Below, piece after piece: positions 9,008-16,782 of a stretch of 64,000 nucleotides of DNA. The notes below the pieces were generated by a model, which had not been told where the DNA came from, did no database searches, and was given only the letters and a program-made list of their open reading frames with translations. The stretch is taken from contig NZ_JAGGOO010000042.1 of assembly GCF_018614415.1 (NCBI RefSeq), forward strand, positions 27,164 to 91,163, given 5' to 3'. The stretch's first letter is position 1. Every line of letters starts with the position of its first letter. The stretch comes from Streptomyces sp. ISL-12. GTDB taxonomy: Bacteria; Actinomycetota; Actinomycetes; Streptomycetales; Streptomycetaceae. A program made the position numbers and the translations under genes.

Positions 9008-9504
9008 AGGAGCCCGCGCGCGTAGGCGGCCTGCCCCGCGTGCTGGAGGTCGTCGGACAGGACGCTGACCAGCCGGACGGCCAGCGTGACCGGCGGGTCC
9101 CAGGTGTCGTCCACCACGCGCTCCAGGTCCCGGGCGGCCAGGGAGCGCAGGGCGCCGAGCGTCTGCTCGTGCACGGCGTCGTAGTAGCCGGTCAGCAGGT
9201 CCGCCGAGCCGACCCGCACCTTCGCGACCTGCGCGGGACCGTGCCCGTACCCGGTGTCCCCGGCGGGCAGGCCGAGGCCGAAGCGCTGGTGCCAGTCCTG
9301 GGCCAGCCACACCTGGTCCAGGCCGAAGGCGTCCGCGACGTGGTCGTCCTGGACCCGGGTCAGATGCCAGATCAGCCAGGCGACGGAGTTGGCGTCGGGG
9401 GAGGGGCGGGCGGCCAGGTCGTCGGGGCCGACGCCGTCGACGGCGGCGTGGACCTCTTCCCGGACACGGCCGTAGCCCTCGATGAGGATGTCCTTGGCAT
9501 GCAT
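8989..9504 (-). CDS. DinB superfamily protein (DUF664-like)
   Basis: A 171-residue four-helix-bundle protein of the DinB/MDMPI class. Putative metal-binding histidines are in [13 protein letters not shown] and in the late [14 protein letters not shown] segment. Relatives are thiol-dependent enzymes (mycothiol in actinobacteria) or of unknown role. The start at MHAKDIL was preferred over a codon six residues upstream because family members begin there. It converges on adenosine deaminase with a 19-base overlap of coding sequence. Confidence 0.82.
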   Translation of the reverse strand: MHAKDILIEGYGRVREEVHAAVDGVGPDDLAARPSPDANSVAWLIWHLTRVQDDHVADAFGLDQVWLAQDWHQRFGLGLPAGDTGYGHGPAQVAKVRVGSADLLTGYYDAVHEQTLGALRSLAARDLERVVDDTWDPPVTLAVRLVSVLSDDLQHAGQAAYARGLLQSTTA

Positions 9505-9529
9505 ACGTCCACCATGACGCACGCGTCCG

Positions 9530-10414
9530 TCAGGCGCTCCTCGTCTCCAGCAGCGCCATCAGCGCCCGGGCGGCCGGGCTGGTGGCCTGCGGGGGCGGCA
9601 GCAGGGCCACGGTCTCGTACAGCACGTCGTCGGTCTCCTTCAGCGGCAGCGAGGTCAGGGACGCCCGCTTGTGCCGGAAGTGGCGCGGCACGACGGCGAC
9701 GCCCAGGTTCTCGTCGATCAGGTCGAGCAGCCCGTGCACGTCGTTGACCTCCAGCGCCACGGTGCGCCGTACGCCCGCCGCGGCGAACGCGGTGTCGGTG
9801 ACGCGGCGCGGCCCCCAGTCGGGGTGGAAGTCGACGAAGACCTCGTCGGCCAGGTCGCGGGGGGCCAGTACCGCCCCGTGACCGGCGAGGCGGTGACCCG
9901 GGTGGCACAGCACGGTCATCGGCTCGGCCGACAGCGACACCGAGCGCAGCCGGTCGCTGTCCGGCTGGATCCGGTAGGCGAAGGCCAGGTCCAGCCGGCC
10001 CGCGGCGACCTCCTCCGCCAACTCGCCGGAGCCCGCCTGCCGCAGCCGGATCTCCACGTCCGGGTGACGGCGGCGGAAACCGGCCAGCAGTCCGGCCACC
10101 GGCACCCCGGCGATGCACTGCTCGGTGCCCACCGAGAGCGTGCCGCGCAGCACCCCCTGCACCGCGGCGACCGCCTCGTGCGCCGCCCGCACCTGTGCCA
10201 GGATGCGCTGCGCCTCGCCCAGCAGCGCCCGCCCGGCCTCGGTCAGCGTCACCCGGCGGGTGGTGCGGACGAACAGCGGCGCCCGCAGCTCCCTCTCCAG
10301 CGCCCGGATGGACGCCGACAGGCCCGACTGGGAGACGACCAGGCGTTCCGCCGCCCGGGTGAAGTGCTGGTCCTCGGCGACCGCGACGAAGTGCTGGAGA
10401 TGGCGTAGTTCCAC
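9530..10414 (-). CDS. LysR family transcriptional regulator
   Basis: The 294-residue protein starts at GTG with MELRHLQHFVAVAEDQHFTRAAERL, the LysR winged helix-turn-helix (about 1-60). A periplasmic-binding-like effector domain follows (about 90-290). The longer open frame upstream is non-coding. It is divergent from an aldo/keto reductase at 10526, the usual arrangement of a LysR regulator and its target, with a candidate operator between them. The inducer is unknown. Confidence 0.9.
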   Translation of the reverse strand: MELRHLQHFVAVAEDQHFTRAAERLVVSQSGLSASIRALERELRAPLFVRTTRRVTLTEAGRALLGEAQRILAQVRAAHEAVAAVQGVLRGTLSVGTEQCIAGVPVAGLLAGFRRRHPDVEIRLRQAGSGELAEEVAAGRLDLAFAYRIQPDSDRLRSVSLSAEPMTVLCHPGHRLAGHGAVLAPRDLADEVFVDFHPDWGPRRVTDTAFAAAGVRRTVALEVNDVHGLLDLIDENLGVAVVPRHFRHKRASLTSLPLKETDDVLYETVALLPPPQATSPAARALMALLETRSA

Positions 10415-10434
10415 GACTGAGAAGCGTAGTCGCT

Positions 10435-10450
10435 GAATCCCATCGGATTC
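10435..10450. promoter_or_regulatory. Inverted repeat between LysR gene and aldo/keto reductase
   Basis: GAATCC-CATC-GGATTC is a perfect 6-base inverted repeat, 21 bases from the LysR start and 76 bases from the reductase start. LysR proteins bind dyads of about this size in divergent promoters, so this is a candidate operator. Not tested. Confidence 0.5.
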
Positions 10451-10525
10451 TCCTGTTGGACCACTCGCCGAGACCGGCGCGAGAGTGGGAGCCGGTTCCG
10501 TCGTACCGATCCCTCTGGAGACGCG

Positions 10526-11518
10526 TTGTACACCGCACACCCCGACCGCTACGCGACCCTGCCCTACCGGCGCACCGGACGCAGCGGCCTGAAGCTCCCC
10601 GCGCTCTCGCTCGGCCTGTGGCACAACTTCGGCCCGGACCGCCCGGTGGAGACCCAGCGCGCCATCCTGCGCCGCGCCTTCGACCTCGGTGTCACCCACT
10701 TCGACCTGGCCAACAACTACGGCCCGCCGCCCGGCGCCGCCGAGTCCGCCCTCGGCGAGGCGCTGAAGGCCGACTTCGCGCCGTACCGCGACGAGCTGGT
10801 GATCTCCACCAAGGCCGGCTACCTGATGTGGTCCGGCCCGTACGGCGAGTGGGGTTCGCGCAAGTACCTGCTGTCCTCCCTCGACCAGAGCCTGCAGCGG
10901 ATGGGCCTGGAGTACGTCGACATCTTCTACTCGCACCGCCCCGACCCGGAGACTCCGCTGGAGGAGACGATGGGCGCCCTGCACTCGGCGGTGCGGCAGG
11001 GCAAGGCGCTGTACGTCGGCGTCTCCAACTACTCGGCGGAGCAGACGCGGGAGGCCGCGCGCATCCTCGCCGACCTCGGCACGCCGCTGCTGATCCACCA
11101 GCCGCGCTACTCGATGCTCGACCGCCGCCCGGAGAGCGAGGGCCTGCTGGACGCGCTCGACGAACTGGAGGTGGGCTCCATCGCCTACTCCCCGCTGGAG
11201 CAGGGCCTGCTGACCGGCCGCTACCTCGACGGCATCCCGGAGGACTCGCGGGCGGCGAGCGACAGCCCCTTCCTGAACTCGGACGCGGTCACCGAGGACC
11301 TGGTCGGCAAGCTGCGCGCGCTCGACTCGATCGCCACGTCCCGCGGCCAGTCCCTGGCGCAGATGGCCCTGGCGTGGGTGCTGCGCGGGGGCCGGGTGAC
11401 CTCCGCGCTGGTCGGCGCGAGCAGCCCGGCGCAGCTGGAGGACAGCGTCGCGGCCGTCGGCAACCTGGACTTCGACGCCGACGAACTGGCGCGGATCGAC
11501 GAACTCGTCGCGGCCTAG
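10526..11518 (+). CDS. Aldo/keto reductase, glyceraldehyde-3-phosphate reductase (YghZ)-like
   Basis: A 330-residue enzyme with a complete catalytic tetrad: Asp and Tyr in HFDLANNYG, Lys in ISTKAGY and His in FYSHRPDP. The PPPGAAES and RKYLLSSLDQSLQRMGLEYVDIF blocks fit the YghZ/KvbA-like group (AKR14), which reduces L-glyceraldehyde 3-phosphate and methylglyoxal. The start codon is TTG, preceded by CTGGAG at 5 bases; no better start exists nearby. It is divergent from the LysR gene that probably controls it and is followed by a strong inverted repeat. Confidence 0.9.
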   Translation: MYTAHPDRYATLPYRRTGRSGLKLPALSLGLWHNFGPDRPVETQRAILRRAFDLGVTHFDLANNYGPPPGAAESALGEALKADFAPYRDELVISTKAGYLMWSGPYGEWGSRKYLLSSLDQSLQRMGLEYVDIFYSHRPDPETPLEETMGALHSAVRQGKALYVGVSNYSAEQTREAARILADLGTPLLIHQPRYSMLDRRPESEGLLDALDELEVGSIAYSPLEQGLLTGRYLDGIPEDSRAASDSPFLNSDAVTEDLVGKLRALDSIATSRGQSLAQMALAWVLRGGRVTSALVGASSPAQLEDSVAAVGNLDFDADELARIDELVAA

Positions 11519-11524
11519 AGGGAG

Positions 11525-11569
11525 TTCCGGCCAGTCGAAGCTGTGAATATGCCAAGAGACTGGCCGGAA
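11525..11569 (+). terminator. Inverted repeat downstream of aldo/keto reductase
   Basis: TTCCGGCCAGTC (11525-11536) and GACTGGCCGGAA (11558-11569) are perfect 12-base inverted arms with a 21-base loop, beginning 7 bases after the stop codon. There is no T-run, as is common in streptomycetes. Position suggests a transcript end or a stabilising 3' hairpin. The long AT-richer loop is unusual for a terminator. Confidence 0.55.
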
Positions 11570-11682
11570 AGACGTGGTGACAGTGGTTCAGCAGTGAACA
11601 TACTCGACTCCTAGGGCGCATCACGCCACGCGACAGCGCCCTCACCCACAGCGCACGACGCACGCGACGGGGGAGGGGAGAC

Positions 11683-12093
11683 GTGCACGACGAGTTCCTG
11701 TGCCATGTCACCGCGTACGGAGTCTGTGACGGGCGACGGATCGGCGTCCCCCTGGGGACCTACCGGGCGCCCACCCTCGCCCTCGCCCTGTGGTGGCTGC
11801 GCGACCGCGCCTTCTGGATCGCCGAGCGGCTCGATCCGCAGCCCGACCGGCCGCACCTGCCGCGCGGCGCCCTGACCCCGGTCGCCGACGACGCCCCGGA
11901 CGTCCCGCGGGCGCTGCGCGCCTGGTGCGCCGACGTGGTGCAGCAGGAACTGGTCGGCGAGGAACTGGCCGCCGGGCGGCTGGTGCGGGTCGCCACCAGC
12001 GACGAGACCACCGAGTACGAACTGCTCGCCGAGTCGGTGGACGCCCTGCGCATGCAGCGCACCGGCCCGGCCCTGGTGGTGCCCGTCGCCTGA
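11683..12093 (+). CDS. Conserved hypothetical protein, 136 residues
   Basis: I do not recognise a named domain. The protein begins MHDEFLCHVTAYGVCDG with two Cys, has one amphipathic or hydrophobic stretch (LALALWWLRDRAFWIAERL, about 30-50) and an acidic C-terminal half. No signal peptide is apparent. GGGGAGGGGAGACGTGC before the start gives a strong ribosome-binding site at ATG/GTG 11683. It converges on the sigma factor gene with 6 bases between. Coding character is clear from codon bias; the role is unknown. Confidence 0.65.
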   Translation: MHDEFLCHVTAYGVCDGRRIGVPLGTYRAPTLALALWWLRDRAFWIAERLDPQPDRPHLPRGALTPVADDAPDVPRALRAWCADVVQQELVGEELAAGRLVRVATSDETTEYELLAESVDALRMQRTGPALVVPVA

Positions 12094-12099
12094 CCGGCG

Positions 12100-12993
12100 T
12101 CACCGGCGCAGCGCCGTCTCCCGCTCCATGCGCGACAGCTTCTCGGGGTTGCGCACGGCGTACAGGCCGGTGATGAGGCCGTCGTCGACGCGCACCGCCA
12201 CCACGCTGTCCAGGCCGCCGTCGAGCCGCACGACCAGTGCCGGGTGGCCGTTGACCTGCGCCGGCCGCAGGGAGACCTCGGCGGTGAGCCGGCCCAGCGC
12301 GCCGAGCAGCAGCCGGGCCACCTTGTCGGCGCCGTCGACGGGCCGCAGGACGGCCTGCCGGACCCCGCCGCCGTCGCCCAGCAGCACGACGTCGGGCGCC
12401 AGGATGTCGAGCAGGCCCCGCAGGTCGCCCGTCTCGACCGCCCGCCGGAACGCGGCGAGCGCGTCCCGGGTGTCGGCGGGGGAGACGGTCCCGCGCGGCC
12501 GGCGTGCCGCGACATGGGCCCGGGCCCGGTGCGCGATCTGCCGGACCGCGGCCGGGCTCTTGCCGACGGCGTCGGCGATCTCCCCGTACCCCAGGGCGAA
12601 CACCTCGCGCAGCACGAACACCGCCCGCTCGACGGGCGCCAGGGTCTCCAGGACCAGCAGCATGGCCATCGAGACGCTGTCGGCCAGTTCGACGTCCTCG
12701 GCCACGTCCGGGGTGGTCAGCAGGGGCTCCGGCAGCCAGGAGCCGACGTAGGACTCCTTGCGGCGGCCCAGCGCGCGCAGCCGGCTCAGTGCCTGGCGCG
12801 TGGTGATGCGGACCAGGTAGGCCCGCGGGTCCCGTACCTCGCCGAGATCGACGCCCGCCCACCGCAGCCAGGTCTCCTGGAGCACGTCCTCCGCGTCGGC
12901 GGCGGAGCCGAGCATCTCGTAGGCCACGGTGAACAGCAGGTTGCGGTGGGCGACGAACGCCTCGGTGGCTCGGTCGCTGTGTTCTGTCGTCAC
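12100..12993 (-). CDS. sigJ: ECF41-group RNA polymerase sigma factor (SigJ family) with SnoaL-like C-terminal domain
   Basis: A 297-residue protein: sigma region 2 (about 10-75, with AYEMLGSAADAEDVLQETWLRW), region 4 (about 110-165, with GYGEIADAVGKSPAAVRQIAHRARAH) and a C-terminal SnoaL-like domain (about 180-297) that replaces a separate anti-sigma factor in group ECF41. The start at GTG 12993 is supported by a consensus ECF41 promoter ending 8 bases upstream, which would give a leaderless mRNA. The divergent carboxymuconolactone decarboxylase-family gene is the classical ECF41 partner and target. Confidence 0.92.
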   Translation of the reverse strand: MTTEHSDRATEAFVAHRNLLFTVAYEMLGSAADAEDVLQETWLRWAGVDLGEVRDPRAYLVRITTRQALSRLRALGRRKESYVGSWLPEPLLTTPDVAEDVELADSVSMAMLLVLETLAPVERAVFVLREVFALGYGEIADAVGKSPAAVRQIAHRARAHVAARRPRGTVSPADTRDALAAFRRAVETGDLRGLLDILAPDVVLLGDGGGVRQAVLRPVDGADKVARLLLGALGRLTAEVSLRPAQVNGHPALVVRLDGGLDSVVAVRVDDGLITGLYAVRNPEKLSRMERETALRR

Positions 12994-13001
12994 GTACCCG
13001 A

Positions 13002-13028
13002 GACGCCGGCCGGGGCGGTTCCGTGACA
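13002..13028 (-). promoter_or_regulatory. ECF41-type promoter of the sigma factor gene
   Basis: On the minus strand the sequence reads TGTCACG, 16 bases, CGTC. The published ECF41 target pattern is TGTCACA-N16-CGTC, so only one base differs. The CGTC lies 8 bases before the GTG start, so transcription would begin at or next to the start codon. This supports autoregulation and a leaderless message. Confidence 0.8.
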
Positions 13029-13062
13029 GCACCGGCCGGTGGCGCACGTCACATTTCCGCCA

Positions 13063-13089
13063 CGTCACAGGGAACGGAGCACCGGCGTC
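13063..13089 (+). promoter_or_regulatory. ECF41-type promoter of the carboxymuconolactone decarboxylase-family gene
   Basis: CGTCACA (13063-13069), 16 bases, CGTC (13086-13089), again one base from TGTCACA-N16-CGTC. It is 41 bases upstream of the ATG at 13131, leaving room for the ribosome-binding site GTGAGGA. It faces away from the sigma-factor promoter, so one sigma factor should drive both genes. Confidence 0.8.
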
Positions 13090-13130
13090 CTGTGGGCATC
13101 CGACGCACGGACACGAGTGAGGACGACGCC

Positions 13131-13616
13131 ATGGAAACCCGGTTCGACCTGTTCGAGAACGAGATCGCGGCCAAGTTCGCCAAGCGGTTCGCGGGGACGG
13201 CGGTGGTGCTCCAGCAGTCGCCGCTGCCGAGGTCCACGCAGGAACTGGTGTCGCTGCGCGCCAGTCAGATCAACGGCTGCGGCCACTGCGTCGACATGCA
13301 CGCCAAGGAGGCCGCGGCGGCCGGGGAGAGCGCGGTGCGGCTCAGCCTGGTCGCCACCTGGCGCGAGTCCACCGTCTTCACCGAGGCCGAACGGGCCGCG
13401 CTGGCCCTCGCCGAGGAGGGCACCCGGCTCGCCGACGCCCACCAAGGCGTGTCCGACGAGACCTGGGAGCTGGTACGCGAGCACTACGACGACGACCAGA
13501 CCGCCGCGCTGGTCTGCCTGGTCGGGCTGATCAACGCGGCCAACCGGCTCGCCGTGATCACCCGTCAGAAGGGCGGCTCCTACGAGCCCGGGGCGTTCGC
13601 CGCCGCGTTCGACTGA
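13131..13616 (+). CDS. Carboxymuconolactone decarboxylase family protein (AhpD-like)
   Basis: A 161-residue helical protein with the AhpD-type motif INGCGHCVDMH: two Cys in CxxC spacing and a nearby His, suggesting peroxidase or disulfide-reductase activity rather than decarboxylation. Family members of this size form multimers. It lies behind a matching ECF41 promoter, and this enzyme class is a typical ECF41 target. Its last 37 bases overlap the end of the convergent streptophobe gene. Confidence 0.9.
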   Translation: METRFDLFENEIAAKFAKRFAGTAVVLQQSPLPRSTQELVSLRASQINGCGHCVDMHAKEAAAAGESAVRLSLVATWRESTVFTEAERAALALAEEGTRLADAHQGVSDETWELVREHYDDDQTAALVCLVGLINAANRLAVITRQKGGSYEPGAFAAAFD

Positions 13617-14857
13617 TCCCTCCGACGCCGGGTTCCGAGGCGCGTGAGCAGCGCGCCGAGGAACCCGGCGGCCAGCCCCCACCCCGCCGCGAGGCCGGCC
13701 ACGGTCCACAGCCGCGGCCGCAGGAACAGTTCCCCGGAGAGCCCGCCGCCCAGGTCACCGATGCCCAGCAGCGACAGGCCGTACCGCGCGAAGACCCGGC
13801 CGGTCAGGCCGATCACGAGCACCGTCGCCACCAGCGCGCAGGCCATCCGCACGGCGTCGCGCCAGGCCGGCGTCCCGGCCGGCGACCGCGCCGCCAGCAC
13901 GCACCCGGCGGCCGGCAGCAGCACCGCGGCGGCGACCAGCAGCCACCACGCCCGGCCGTCCTGGCCGGTGAGCGTCCCCAGGTTCACGGTCGAGACGTCC
14001 GGGGTGCGCAGCACCTCGTCCAGGACGCGGGGCATCGGCAGCCCGAACGGCCCCTCCACCCGCCCGTTCCAGGTACCGCCCATGCCGATGGTCAGCGCGG
14101 GCCACGTCAGGTTGGGCAGTCCGAGCAGCACCACGGCGAGGGTCTGCGCCGGACGCCCCCGGGTGGCCGCGACGGCCAGCGCGACGACGACGCCGACCGC
14201 GACGCAGGCGAGCAGCAGCGCGACCATGGCGTACGCCGCCGGACGCGCGGCCGACCGCAGCCGCCCGAGCCGCCCGGACAGCGGCGCCCCGCCCGTCACC
14301 AGCAGCGCCACGAGCAGGACACCCGCCAGCCACAGCAGGCCGAAGAACACGGTCAGCGGCACGTCCGTGGTGAAGCCGACGGTCGGGGAGACGCCGAACA
14401 GGTCACCGAGGTCGTCCAGCCATCCCTCCCCGAGGGAGACCTCGAAGGTGTGCCGGGCGGCGAGGGCCAGGGCGAGCAGGACGAGCAGCCACAGGACGGC
14501 GATCCGGCCCGCCCAGCGGGCCAGTTCCGGTCCGTCGGCCACCGTGCGGCGGCGCAGCGGCCCGAGGAAGCCCCGGCCCACCACCAGCGCCCCGGCCAGC
14601 GTCACCGACAGCGGCATCACGGTGAGCCCGGCCTCGGCGCCGGCCAGCTCCCCGGCGTCCCCGGACAGTTCCACCGCCCCGCCCAGCGCGGCCGCGACGA
14701 CCGCCGCGACGACCGGCCAGAAGGCACCGTCGGGCAGGTCGGCCGCCCCGGCCGCCCACAGCCCGAGCGCGGCGACCGCGAACGGGACGGCCAGCCCGGC
14801 CAGCACCGTGCCCAGGGCCGCTGTCCAGCCGTGGTCGGAGGGGGTGCGCACACTCAC
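13580..14857 (-). CDS. Streptophobe family integral membrane protein
   Basis: A 425-residue protein with about ten hydrophobic segments from residue 12 to 410, a conserved GLPNLTWPALTIGMGGTWNGRVEG stretch in the middle and a basic C-terminal tail. This fits the streptophobe family, restricted to Streptomyces and relatives and of unknown function. The start MSVRTPSDHGWTAALG is the first methionine before the first membrane segment. Its 3' end overlaps the convergent AhpD-like gene by 37 bases. Confidence 0.82.
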   Translation of the reverse strand: MSVRTPSDHGWTAALGTVLAGLAVPFAVAALGLWAAGAADLPDGAFWPVVAAVVAAALGGAVELSGDAGELAGAEAGLTVMPLSVTLAGALVVGRGFLGPLRRRTVADGPELARWAGRIAVLWLLVLLALALAARHTFEVSLGEGWLDDLGDLFGVSPTVGFTTDVPLTVFFGLLWLAGVLLVALLVTGGAPLSGRLGRLRSAARPAAYAMVALLLACVAVGVVVALAVAATRGRPAQTLAVVLLGLPNLTWPALTIGMGGTWNGRVEGPFGLPMPRVLDEVLRTPDVSTVNLGTLTGQDGRAWWLLVAAAVLLPAAGCVLAARSPAGTPAWRDAVRMACALVATVLVIGLTGRVFARYGLSLLGIGDLGGGLSGELFLRPRLWTVAGLAAGWGLAAGFLGALLTRLGTRRRRDQSNAAANAPGS

Positions 14858-14934
14858 CCCGCCACGCTAAGCAGCGCCCGGCACCCCCGCCCGCCGGGCG
14901 AGGCGCACGGAGTCGTCCGCCGCCCGTCGCGACC

Positions 14935-15351
14935 TCACCCGGCCCGGACGACCAGCGCGTAGTCACCCAGCCCCAGCAGCCGCTCCGCCGGGATGTCCCC
15001 GAGGGCCGTGACCACCGTCAGCACCCGGCCGGTGTCCGGGTCGAAGGCGATGTCCCGGACCGTGCCCCGTTCGTCCCCCGCGTCGGTCAGCACCCGGCTG
15101 CCCACCGGGTCGTACGGGGGCGGCACCGGATCGGCGGGGCCCGCCGACCGGACCAGGACGGCGTCCGGCCCCACGGCGTGCAGCGCCGCCCAGGGCAGCA
15201 CCGTCTCCCGGCGCGGACGCCGGCCGCGCAGCCTCAGGTGGGTGACCGCGCCCGAGCCGGCGTCGACGGCCAGCGACGTCACGGCCCCCAGCTCCGCCGC
15301 GTCGGTCAGGGTGAGTACCGGCAGCCCCCGTATCTCGGAGAACAGCGTCAT
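14935..15351 (-). CDS. PRC-barrel domain protein
   Basis: A 138-residue protein with two PRC-barrel-like halves: MTLFSEIRGLPVLTLTDAAELGAVTSLAVDAGSGAVTHL (1-40) and the later GSRVLTDAGDERGTVRDIAFDPDTGRVLTVV. PRC barrels bind proteins or RNA, or act in photosynthetic and RNA-processing contexts; in actinobacteria the role is mostly unknown. It is the last gene of a three-gene overlapping operon and overlaps the second PRC gene by ATGA (15348-15351). Confidence 0.82.
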   Translation of the reverse strand: MTLFSEIRGLPVLTLTDAAELGAVTSLAVDAGSGAVTHLRLRGRRPRRETVLPWAALHAVGPDAVLVRSAGPADPVPPPYDPVGSRVLTDAGDERGTVRDIAFDPDTGRVLTVVTALGDIPAERLLGLGDYALVVRAG

Positions 15352-15935
15352 GACGAGGACTCCCTCCGGTGGCCCGGCACGCCACCGGCCGTCAGAGCGG
15401 CCAGCTCGTCGAGACTCCCCACGAGATGGCGGACGGCGTCCGCGGGCAGGACGAGCGCCCGGCCGGACACGGCGAGGGTCTCGCCGCGCGGCACGTAGAC
15501 CTGGCGCCGACGGCGTCGGGACCCCGGCGCGAGCGACTTGCTCGCGGCCACCCGGAAGCCGACCACCCGGCCACTGCCCCCGCCCTCCACCACCACGTCG
15601 AGCACCGTGCCGACGTCGGTGCCCGCGTCCGTCAGCACCCTCGCCCCCAGCACCCGGCCCTGCGCCGCCTCCCGGCGGGCCACCACGGCGGCCGTCTCCG
15701 CCAGCTCCCGCCGGTCCCGGACCAGCACCGCGTCATGGCCGAGCGCGTGCACGGCGGGCCAGGGCAGGCTCTGCCGCAGCGGGCCCGACAGCAGGCCCCG
15801 CCCGCTGAGCGTGAAACCCGTGATCCGTCCGGCCTCCGCGTCGAAGACGGTGTCCTTGACCTGCGCCACCGCGTCACCGCCCAGGGTCACCACCGGCCGG
15901 GTGGTCAGACTCCGCGCGGCCATCAGCTCGTTCAT
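15348..15935 (-). CDS. PRC-barrel domain protein, double barrel
   Basis: A 195-residue protein with a PRC barrel at about 5-80 (LTTRPVVTLGGDAVAQVKDTVFDAEAGRITGF) and another at about 98-150 (GARVLTDAGTDVGTVLDVVVEGG), followed by a basic RRRRR segment. The start is the ATG behind GGGAAGGGCGTGCG; a longer frame lacks a ribosome-binding site. It overlaps the small membrane gene upstream and the smaller PRC gene downstream by four bases each. The two PRC proteins look like duplicates. Confidence 0.83.
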   Translation of the reverse strand: MNELMAARSLTTRPVVTLGGDAVAQVKDTVFDAEAGRITGFTLSGRGLLSGPLRQSLPWPAVHALGHDAVLVRDRRELAETAAVVARREAAQGRVLGARVLTDAGTDVGTVLDVVVEGGGSGRVVGFRVAASKSLAPGSRRRRRQVYVPRGETLAVSGRALVLPADAVRHLVGSLDELAALTAGGVPGHRRESSS

Positions 15936-16078
15936 CGCACGCCCTTCCCGCCGGACCGGCGCCCGGGCCGTACCGCGACGACCGTGCCGGACCGCCGCCG
16001 GGCCTGTACCGCCAGCGTCAACAGCACTGCGGCGACCAGCACCGCGACCACCACGACGAGCCACGTCCACCAGGCCAC
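15932..16078 (-). CDS. Small single-pass membrane protein, first gene of PRC operon
   Basis: Starting at GTG behind GGAGGTGGACC, the 48-residue product has one strong membrane helix (VAWWTWLVVVVAVLVAAVLL) and a basic C-terminal tail (RRRSGTVVAVRPGRRSGGKG). The stop overlaps the next ATG by four bases, so translation is coupled to the PRC-barrel genes. I know no named family. It could recruit the PRC proteins to the membrane (inference). Confidence 0.68.
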   Translation of the reverse strand: MAWWTWLVVVVAVLVAAVLLTLAVQARRRSGTVVAVRPGRRSGGKGVR

Positions 16079-16258
16079 GGTCCACCTCCGCCGTTCCGCC
16101 CCGGCCGCCGCTGCGCGACGGCTCCGGTCACGGACCGGGTGCCCCGTGCGGCTGTGACAATTCCCGCAGTCAGAATGAGGGGACATGCACGGCCGACGGC
16201 GGGGTACCAGGACTGGTGCAGCAGCGTCCGGCCAGTCCGGCTTCCGAGAGAGAAACGC

Positions 16259-16711
16259 ATGATCGACCACCTGGACGGGGCAGTGATACCGACTGGTTTC
16301 GACGTGCCCGTGGAACCGCTACGGCGGGCGGCACACTACACCGGCGAGCCCGGATGCATCGCCGAGGCGCGTTCCTTCGCCTCGCTCTTCCTCCAGCAGC
16401 TGAGGACCGAGTGGTGCGCCACGATCGGCCGCCCCGCCGACGGCGCGGTGCTCCTGGTGGTGAGTGAGCTGGTCACCAACGCCGACCGGCACAGCCAGGG
16501 CCCCTACATCCTGGAACTGGAGGGCACGGACACGTCGGTGACGGTCTCCGTCTACGACAGCAGCGCGGCGCTGCCCAAGCGCTTCCCCCGCGACCCGGAA
16601 CGGGTCGGCCGGCACGGCCTGGAGATCGTGCACGCGCTGGCCGGCGAACTCGTCGTGGAACGGGTCCCGGTCGGCAAACGCGTCCGCGCGGTCGTCCCCC
16701 TCACCGAATGA
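16259..16711 (+). CDS. RsbW-like ATP-binding protein (anti-sigma factor kinase family)
   Basis: A 150-residue GHKL/HATPase_c-type protein with the N box VVSELVTNADRHS and the late RVGRHGLEIVHALAG segment, the usual form of streptomycete RsbW-like proteins. Such proteins bind sigma factors or phosphorylate STAS antagonists. It converges on the SigL-like sigma factor gene, 71 bases apart, so it is the natural candidate anti-sigma factor. The start is the ATG behind CGAGAGAGAAACGC. Confidence 0.82.
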   Translation: MIDHLDGAVIPTGFDVPVEPLRRAAHYTGEPGCIAEARSFASLFLQQLRTEWCATIGRPADGAVLLVVSELVTNADRHSQGPYILELEGTDTSVTVSVYDSSAALPKRFPRDPERVGRHGLEIVHALAGELVVERVPVGKRVRAVVPLTE

Positions 16712-16750
16712 ACCCGCCCGCACCGGACGAGCCCGCCTGAAAGCGGTGCC

Positions 16751-16775
16751 GGGGCCCACGGGAGAGGGGCCCCGC
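16751..16775. terminator. Bidirectional hairpin between RsbW-like and sigma factor genes
   Basis: CGGGGCCC (16751-16758) and GGGCCCCG (16768-16775) form an 8-base perfect stem with a 9-base loop between two convergent genes. No T-run on either side. Likely a shared factor-independent terminator. Confidence 0.55.
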
Positions 16776-16782
16776 CGCGGGT

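Noticed and set aside
16202..16207. GGGTAC upstream of the first RsbW-like gene as a SigB-type promoter
   Set aside because: No GNNT occurs at 14-16 bases upstream; the best candidate is ACAT.
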